This document shows, piece after piece, positions 57,231-64,000 of a stretch of DNA of 64,000 nt. The notes under the pieces were generated by a model. That model did no database searches. It was not told the origin of the DNA and saw nothing but the letters and a program-made list of their open reading frames with translations. This DNA comes from Phellopilus nigrolimitatus. Lineage: Eukaryota > Basidiomycota > Agaricomycetes > Hymenochaetales > Hymenochaetaceae. Location: the NCBI GenBank assembly GCA_021029095.1, contig JAJOHG010000034.1, positions 248,001 to 312,000 on the forward strand. The letters are read 5' to 3'. Position 1 is the stretch's first letter; the number at the start of each line of letters is the position of its first letter. Made by a program: the position numbers and the translations under genes.

Positions 57231-58888
57231 TCACCATCCGCCCCGGCCGCGTCCTCCGCCAATGAAGTCTTTAGAACTGCTGCCGCGGGAAGCACCGCCG
57301 CGGCCACGGCCTTGTCCTCCCTCGCATCGAGATAAGAAACCCGTTCGCACATAACCAAGCGACATGAAACTCACTTCCTTTGCCTCGCCCGCCTGTCTTG
57401 GCCTCTGTCCAGCCGCCCTCGCTGCTCGCACGACCATTCTGTCTTTCAGCTTCGCGCTTCTTATCGTGATCGATCTTCGACATGACCTCGCAGAGTTGCA
57501 CCCTGCAGTGGGCTTCGTGCACCGGGCAGATCGGCTTGCCCCAGTCAACCGGCCGTTTGGGCTGCTCGGCCCAGTATTGATCTTTGTCTTCAGCCGCAGG
57601 GTCCTGTCCGTCACTGAGAGACGCTGCGGTGAGGCTGTTGGTGATCACCTCCGCATTGGTAGGCCAAAAGGTAGACTCAGAAGAAGACATCGCCTCTGAT
57701 GCTACATCCCACTCCGAGCTCGTTTGAGATACTGGAGCCGGAAGTCCCGGGGGAGGGCCTATACCAGGAGGCAAGCTCGTAGGATTGAAGTTGCCCGAGG
57801 TGGGAACAGGCTGGGAAACTTCAGAGCCCGAACCCGAGGACGAGGTTGAATGCGTTCTCGGCCCTGAAGGGAGAATCAGTTCAGCCACAGTTGATTGGAG
57901 TGGTAATGGACTAGTACATTCTACTTCTGCCTTGCGCGGGAGAGCGGAGGTGACAGCATTTGCCCAAGACTTTGTTGGCTTTGCAGGAATGGATGAAACG
58001 ATGGGCTCGCCGTTCAACTTTTCATTGACATATTTAGCCGAGCCCACAACTTTAAGCAATCAAGATGAGGGCCCAGGCATCGCAATCAATGAAGCAGTAA
58101 ACAAACCAGTGGCATGCGTCGGGACGGGCTTGGGTTTCGGAAAAACTTCGTTTGGAAGAGGGCGGCATAGAGCATACTCCGTCTGCGTTTCCAGGGGCAC
58201 GTCGCAGTACGATGTCTTCGGATACGGAACGTTGAAAGCGCTACATAACAGCCAGACTTAATGAATCAAGGGAAGAATGCATAACATAGAGCACACCAAT
58301 TAAGGGGATCGAAGTCCTTAAACCAGTCCTCCCATACATCAAGGCGATTCCAACCTTGAAAGTGTAAAAGGTTTGAGCACAACAAGGTCATATCAATAGT
58401 GCTCCGTAGTTGGTTTCTCGATAATATGCGTCGAGGCACATGTATGCAGCCTCAGACTCACCGTTCTTCTGCACTTGACGTCCGGATTTATATCTGCAGT
58501 AATAGACTCGACTTTCCTTGTCGTATTGGTCTGGCTCAGGATTTCTCAAGAACTCGCTCCACTTGTGAAGTCCAAGAAGGGCGTTGATCTTATCTTTAGG
58601 GCAGCTCTTCTCAACCTCGACGATCACCATGTTTGGGGCCTAGAATTAATCACACATGAGCGCCGATCACCAGTACAGTAGCCACTGCATACTGAAGAAA
58701 CCTGTATTTACCGAATTTTTAATGTAAACAGAAACGAGGTACTCTTGTCCGATGCACGACGCGATCCAGAGTGCAAACGCGTCTCTTTCTGGCTTGCTGA
58801 TCATATTCACATAAAGTGGATAAGGGTAGTTGACAGTGAAGTACTTGGAGTCATCGTCCGTCGGTGGTGTCCCCTCGCGTTTAACCAT
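57231..58888 (-). CDS. Uncharacterised protein with Cys/His cluster and RGG tail
   Basis: Minus-strand multi-exon gene. The first in-frame ATG is at 58888 (MVKREGTPPTDDDSKYF); a good TATA-like CTATAAAAG at 58951-58959 lies about 65 nt upstream. The N-terminal half is globular (YPYPLYVNMISKPERDAFAL, ASCIGQEYLVSVYIKNS, VEVEKSCPKDKINALLGLHK, SEFLRNPEPDQYDKESRVYY). The middle is Pro/Ser-rich. A conserved-looking block CPVHEAHCRVQLCEVMSKID could bind zinc. The last exon is an RGG box (RGRGGASRGSSSKDFIGGGR) typical of RNA-binding proteins. I do not recognise the family. Internal junctions at 58060-58390 are uncertain. Confidence 0.6.
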
Positions 58889-58950
58889 GTTGAGTACGTC
58901 GACGGCAAACGGCAGCACCTGTTCGTTCAGACCGAGTAACAAAATGTTTG

Positions 58951-58959
58951 ACTTTTATA
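58951..58959 (-). promoter_or_regulatory. TATA box-like element
   Basis: CTATAAAAG on the minus strand, about 65 nt upstream of the ATG at 58888. Confidence 0.4.
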
Positions 58960-59200
58960 GGGTACGAGGTGGTACAGATAGAAGACAGAAGGAATCAGAT
59001 ACGCGCGTCGTTGTCGCGTCGACGATAAGAGGAATAAAAGTGTGGTATGCGTCGTCAATTGGGAGTGGTGGTAGTGGTGGTGGTTTGAGAAGAAACACTG
59101 AACGCAAGGCGCATCAGCGCGAGAGTATACAAAGACCGTTCCCACGAATTTAATCAAATGTCATAGAAGCTGTGTATCAATTTCAAAAGAAGCGCACGTG

Positions 59201-59270
59201 CATATAAAGAGGGCTAGACATATAGAGAGCTAGACATACAAAGAGAGCAAGGCATATAAAGAGAGCTAGG
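59201..59270. repeat. Four tandem 16-18-nt units
   Basis: Four successive imperfect copies of CATATAAAGAGAGCTAGA in the 3' flank of membrane protein B. Copy 2 is two bases short. Confidence 0.7.
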
Positions 59271-59369
59271 GCATCATAAATGCAAAATAGACACGGAATA
59301 TAATGGAATGCATAAAGAAAATAATGGCGATTCATAGAGCATAAAGGCAGAGGTGGGACGAGCGGGAAT

Positions 59370-60949
59370 TCATAAGAAGTCGGAGGCGACCGTAGGCCCG
59401 AGCCAGCCGCGTGCGTTACGCGGAGGGAAGACGGGCATTCTGCAAGCGTGCATGCGGTCGCAGTAGAGAATAAAGTCCCAAATAACATAAACAGCGGCCA
59501 AAAGCATGGAAGCCCAATAGGCAACCCAGTGCGGGCACACAAAAGACATGATGAAGCCCGCGAAAGGGATAAGTCCGAGGGAAGCGAAACCTATGGTCAA
59601 AAAGCAAATCCAGCGGACAATGCAGTAAGACAAAGATCCGCGCAGCCACTGGCGGAATTCCCTTCGCTTCTGGCAGAAGAAGTCTTCGTGCTCTGCGAGG
59701 AAGGTTAGTGATCAAATACGCAGCAGACGCAGCAATGTACGAACCAACTACGTTGACATAGCCCCACTTCTGAGTCAGGTGGTGCAGGGCTACTGGAGAA
59801 AGTCGATCATTCACGGCATGCCATACATCCCAGCGTCCGGGAACAAGGAACTAGGATTCGAAAAAACTCAGCACTGCGCACTCAAACCGCACAGACGAAA
59901 AAGGCCTCAACGTACCTCCATCTCTTCTATACTGAACTTCTTTCGCAAGAGACAGAGACTTAGACTTCCGTCTTTCTCAAGCGGAAAATATTCCAAACGC
60001 GAATCGAGAGGACCATAGACCCCACAGGCTCCATGTTTGCACATTCTATGATTAGGGCAATTGCGGAACCGAAGGCGGACGCCTACTAAACTGCGCAGGG
60101 ACGATTAGATAGGCACAAGAGGAAGCAGAAAAGAAATGATAGCTACCCTTCTCTAGGCACGAAAACAGCATTTATCCTCACGGATTTTGGAATGTCGTAT
60201 ATCAGGTCATACGGAAGTGGTTCCCAGACCTTTACGATGCGTAGAAGCTTCATAAGATTCTTCCATGTACATTGCCTGTAAAACTCGGCGGTCTCCTTTG
60301 GGTTGTGGCGACGGAGCCTGTCGAGAGTTATCGGTGCCCGGCATATCGCGACAATAATTCTGCATAGTGCCTTCAAGCCACGAGAAAGCGCATGATACGC
60401 CCCCCTGATCTTGTTTTTGACCCATATAACCACCTGGAGCGCATACACGATCGGTAATAGGCATAACATGCACATCGCGATAAACAATCTGCATAGCACC
60501 ACCAAACAACAAAAAAGCAGCTTTCGGACCGCATGATACGCCTCCCTACAATGTCCTGCGACGTACGCAAGAGATGCGAGAGCATACGGGGAGAGACTCT
60601 TTAGTGTCCGACATATCGCGATAATGATTCTGCATAGGGCCACCAAGAAACGATAAAGAAGCACATGATATGGCTCCCTGAACTTTTCCGCGACGCACGC
60701 ATACAACGCGAGCGCGTACGGAGAGATACATTCCAAGATGAAAGCGCAACTATCTGTGATTTCATAGCGGATTCTGCGACCGATTGGACTTGACCAGGCG
60801 GACTTGATGTTGTATGTGAGCTGGGCATGAGCAGACCGTACGGTGCTAGGAGACGGAATAAGGGCGCCGCCATGAAATTTGAGGCAGGTAATGACGACGA
60901 TCCCGAAGGTGGAACCTAAAGCTGTAAGCGTGAGGGCTCCAGAGGACAT
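59370..60949 (-). CDS. Uncharacterised membrane protein B with an internal triplicated repeat
   Basis: Paralogue of membrane protein A (34059-35268). From ATG 60949 (MSSGALTLTALGSTFGIVVI) the first exon carries three tandem hydrophobic repeats of about 46 residues, with cores REPYHVLLYRFLVALCRIII, REAYHAVRKLL...LCRLFIAM and RGAYHALSRGLKALCRIIVA; the DNA period is about 132-139 nt. Then follow the blocks shared with A: CTWKNLMKLLRIVKVWEP, GVRLRFRNC, YFPLEKDGSLSL, EFLVPGRWDVW and CQKRREFRQWLRGSLSY. The C-terminus has further TM segments, ending at 59370. The three introns are at the same positions and phases as in A. B also has a Cys/His insert (NCPNHRMCKHGACG) absent from A. Function unknown. 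Confidence 0.75.
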
Positions 60950-62253
60950 CTTGAAGTTGTGCAAGTGATGGCACGTTGACAGACTCTGGGGGGGTTCGTA
61001 GCACGAAGAGCGCAAAGACTGTCACTTTAAAGACGTTTGGTAACGTTCAAACAAATCAAAGCGGCCACGCAGTGGCCTGTTGCCAGCGCTTGGATTGTGG
61101 CTCTGGCAACAGAAGGAATATTTTTTCCAAATAGTACAAGGGAATAAAACCACATAAACCATATTTGGGATGCCGTTGACGGATGAAGAACAAGAGGTTG
61201 AAAAGTACTTCCGGAAGCGGAGAAAATGTTATTTGCGCATGTTGATTGTTGAGGCCGACGTCATTACATAATTACTGCGTCCTGTGGCTGTCGCTTCGAT
61301 GTTCTCCCTGATTATTCGAGAACACCTTCAATCTATCAAATGCTCGTCGCATTATCTCGAAAATAGGTCGCTAACTTAGGTCGCGTCTTGACTTTCTATC
61401 GAACTCTCCCTCTTGACGACAGAGGACACAAAGACGGGTCGGATTCCCAACTTATTACATAGGAAAAGCGGGCATCACAACGCCGCTTTGAGAGTGCATT
61501 GTAGTGCTATATTTATGTTGATGTGGAAGTCTCGTTCCCTGAGCCACAATGGATTTGCCGTTTGGGACACGAAACGGACTCATCGGAAGCAATCAAACAG
61601 CTCGAATTTGACTTCTATATTGTCGTTGAGTCGCAGCTTCTTATTTCGCGTGAGGACAGGCAAGTTTCACGAAGGTGGCGGACGATATACGATCACTAAG
61701 TTTTTGTAAGCAATTCCGTCCCGGTCAAAAAGGGTGGCTGACGACCATTGTAGCAATAGCTTCATCACGTACAAAATTATGTATTCCTATAAATCCCCGG
61801 AGCTAGGTAAGACACGAAAACAAAATCCGATCATGCAAACTAGATAGTATACATCCGTCATCAATGATAAATACGTGCTCCATGTTCCAGACATAGGGCA
61901 GCATATGACAAGGGACGGAAACACGATGGGGTATGCAGTCAAATCGAAAGAAAGGGGTGAGTATGGTGCGGAGCGGGGGATCCATGTCCAAGTAAATAGT
62001 AGACAGCGGAAGGGCGCAATATTAAGAAAAGGACACGACAAATTATCCATGGACAGAACATTCGATGCAAGAATAAAGAATAAAAAAAGGCATAGAAGGG
62101 GAGAAACAGACGAAGTGGAGAAGCATTGAGAGTGTCGGTTTAATTCAGTCGATGATTGATGCTGGAGGTGAAAAGGAGAAAAGATAAGTTGTCTGCCGTC
62201 GCATAGACGTGCAGACACGAAAATGTCCTACCGCTCATACATCTCATACATGC
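60950..62253. other. 1.3-kb intergenic region with two adjacent hairpins
   Basis: Contains the promoter of protein B and the 3' flank of the GDP-mannose pyrophosphorylase gene. Two consecutive inverted repeats occur: GGCCAC/GTGGCC (61063-61077) and CTGTTGCCAG/CTGGCAACAG (61077-61112). Open frames (61413-61709 plus, 61787-62218 minus) show no protein character. Confidence 0.45.
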
Positions 62254-63772
62254 TCAGAGCAACCTCTTCCACCCAGCGTCTTTGCAACGCTTCACGAGGC
62301 GCTTGACTTCTTGCGAACGCGCACGTGTCGTGATCATTAACGCATCAGGCATGTCGACTATGACGAGATCATCCACACCTAGACAAGCTATGAGTCGTCC
62401 AGAACCAGGCACGACGATACCACCTGCGACTTGCTCAGTGAGGACTACATATTTTCATTCATGTTATTATCAGCAAATTTTCAAACGAATCGAAAAGAGA
62501 TGATATGAACGCATACCGAGGCTATGGTCGCCGAGTATCTTCGTTTGGTTCGCCTCGGCTGGGAGCATCTCCGAGAGCGACGAAAAGTCACCGACATCAT
62601 CCCACCCGAATGTCGCTGGAACAACCGCCACACGGCCCTGCGCAGCTGCCGGTTCTGCGACCGCGTTATCAATCGGGATTTTCTCAAGTGCAGGCCAAAT
62701 CTCCGCCAGAGATTCCTGCCTCAGACTCTCGTTATCCCAGCATTCTGCGATCTTCGAGAGGCCATCATGCAGCTCAGGCTTGTATTCCTTCAAGAGCTCC
62801 ATGAGGAATGCCGCGCGTGTGACGAACATGCCGGCATTCCAGCGATATGCACCCGTCGCAAGGTACATCGCGGCAGTGCGCGCGTCAGGTTTCTCCTTAA
62901 ATGAACCCACGAGACGCGCGTTCGGAGCGTTCGGAAGGTTCAGCGACTCGCCGAGGCGCACGTAACCGAAACCCGTCGCGGGCTGCGACGGCGCAATACC
63001 AATCGTCACGAGGTAGCCAGCGCGCGCAACCTCGACCGCCTCCGCGACTGCAGACAGGAAGGCATCATCGCCGGAGATCATGTGGTCAGCCGCGAACGAG
63101 CCGATAATTGCCTCCGGGTCACGTTTCGCAAGCACCGCGGCCGCAAGTCCAATGGCAGCCATCGAGTCTTTCGGACCTGGCTCTATGAAGAGGTTGTGCG
63201 AGAATAGGTCGGGTAGTTGATTGCAAATCGCGTGCGAGTGAGCGGGGCCGGCAACGACCGTCGTGCGCGCAGGTGTCGTAAGCGGCAGAAGACGATCCCA
63301 TGTCGATTGCAAGAGTGACCGGCCGCATAAATTTACATCGAGAAGGAACTTGGGGTGATCCTCACGCGACAATGGCCAAAGTCGCGTCCCCGCACCACCT
63401 GCAGGGATGACGACGAAGAAGCCTGGAATCTCGCGGTGCGAGTTCTGGAAAGCGGTCAATGCGTTAGCTCCAAGAGGAGAAGGAGCGCAGATGGCAGGCG
63501 GGATGGGGATATGAGGAATAGTAGATGGTGAAAGAAACGGAGATTTGCCACGGGCTTTCGGTGAATTCTGTGGGGGTGTATGGGAGCCATTGGAGTGGTG
63601 ATAATATCCATTCTGCAAGAACAAGATCAGTGATTAATAGTAAGTATAGAGCTCAGAAAGTTACGAACTGTAGCATTGTCTTTCAACAACCTTTCCAAAT
63701 TAGCATTTGCAATTCGCAACTCGCCGCATTGCTGGCGGAGCTCTGCGATCTCGTTGTGCTAGAAAAGAACAT
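62254..63772 (-). CDS. GDP-mannose pyrophosphorylase (mannose-1-phosphate guanylyltransferase, ManC type), 5' end not resolved
   Basis: Makes GDP-mannose from mannose 1-phosphate and GTP for glycosylation and wall polymers. Nucleotidyltransferase motif VIPAGGAGTRLWPLSREDHP with PKFLL, then GPAHSHAICNQLPDL, EPGPKDSMAAIGLAAAVLA, SFAADHMI, IGIAPSQPATGFGYVRLG, SFKEKPD, YRWNAGMFVT, IDNAVAE and FGWDDVGDF. The last exon ends KRCKDAGWKRLL at 62254. The form with GWDDVGDF and TGFGYV is the bacterial ManC type, not the eukaryotic hexapeptide-repeat Psa1 type. An upstream exon (about 63681-63772) encodes a coiled-coil-like NEIAELRQQCGELRIANAN spliced to NGYYHHSNGS, so the enzyme has an N-terminal extension. 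The start is further right and may lie outside the window. Confidence 0.87.
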
Positions 63773-64000
63773 ATGTCAGCAAGAAAATGATAGAAAGTGT
63801 TGACGAGAGATTTATGAAAATAAAAAAAAACAGAAGCAAACGGAGTATTCTCTACATTCATTCGCAATAGTTCGAGTTTAGCGCTACATGTATCGATGGT
63901 GATTTAAGGGAATAGAAATAAATTAGCTTCCGAATTTCAAGGTACAAAGCTCTCAAGACCCTTGAATAAACTCGACAGCAAATCTCATCCTTTCCAGTAA
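63773..64000. other. Window edge: intron or leader of the GDP-mannose pyrophosphorylase gene
   Basis: AT-rich with a poly-A tract on plus (63825-63832). At the extreme edge the minus strand can read LLERMRFAVEFIQ, which may be another upstream exon of this gene; it cannot be decided from this window. Confidence 0.35.

Larger units (their letters stand above)
58943..59369. other. Spacer between the RGG protein start and membrane protein B stop
   Basis: 427 nt without a gene. It holds the promoter of the RGG protein and, near 59201-59270, a short tandem repeat in the 3' flank of membrane protein B. Confidence 0.4.

Noticed and set aside
61787..62218. Minus-strand hydrophobic open frame in the 3' flank of the pyrophosphorylase gene
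   Set aside because: AT/T-rich composition explains the hydrophobicity; no splice or promoter context.
1..64000. tRNA, rRNA, CRISPR array
   Set aside because: No B-box-type GGTTCGANTCC with matching cloverleaf, no rRNA-like sequence and no regularly spaced identical repeats were seen; the genome is eukaryotic.

Overview
This is nuclear DNA of a filamentous basidiomycete, most likely an Agaricomycete. The genes are dense, lie on both strands and are cut by many short GT-AG introns, mostly 50-75 nt. The protein families point the same way: penta-EF-hand and CipC-like proteins, an F-box protein with a long acidic linker, a TKL-type kinase, the N-terminal domain of basidiomycete STAND/NLR proteins, a hydrophobin-like secreted protein and a ManC-type GDP-mannose pyrophosphorylase. 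Core promoters carry CT-rich blocks. I see no tRNA, rRNA or CRISPR array and no autonomous transposon.

Layout. 1-6.6 kb: the 3' part of the APC/C activator Cdh1, a four-RRM Nrd1/Msa2-type RNA-binding protein and a probable N-truncated 2OG-oxygenase-like gene. 6.8-24 kb: an accessory-looking block with a CipC-like protein, a sugar/quinate-type MFS permease, an SDR divergent from it, a PEF protein, a membrane-anchored FAD monooxygenase, a cytochrome P450, a lactonase-fold protein and a second CipC-like protein. 24-32 kb: chromate transporter, carnosine N-methyltransferase-like protein, coatomer zeta and a Cdc15/Hof1-type F-BAR-SH3 protein. 33-43.6 kb: hydrophobin-like secreted protein, membrane protein A, a ubiquitin/SUMO-like protein, degenerate intergenic repeats, a kinase-SH3 protein and an F-box protein. 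43.9-52.8 kb: CCT8, a chimeric Zn2Cys6 gene whose start derives from CCT8, a disordered basic protein, an NLR N-terminal-domain protein, a MITE-like foldback element and Cmc4. 53-64 kb: D-lactate-type dehydrogenase, twin-NBD ABC ATPase, an RGG-tailed protein, membrane protein B (paralogue of A) and GDP-mannose pyrophosphorylase.

Three themes stand out. First, exon-level duplication: the SH3 exon of the kinase and that of the F-BAR protein share sequence and exact intron position; the first coding exons of CCT8 were copied next door and their second exon now starts a Zn2Cys6 protein; membrane proteins A and B share three intron positions, and B carries an internal triplication. Second, a possible aromatic or secondary-metabolism neighbourhood at 8-23 kb (permease, SDR, FAD monooxygenase, P450, lactonase fold), bracketed by two CipC-like genes. 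Third, recurrent one-base frame breaks in otherwise well-conserved genes, including the essential CCT8. In each case the conserved protein resumes in the next frame, which points to residual assembly indels or, less likely, many very young pseudogenes. All exon structures were inferred by eye from splice signals and family conservation.
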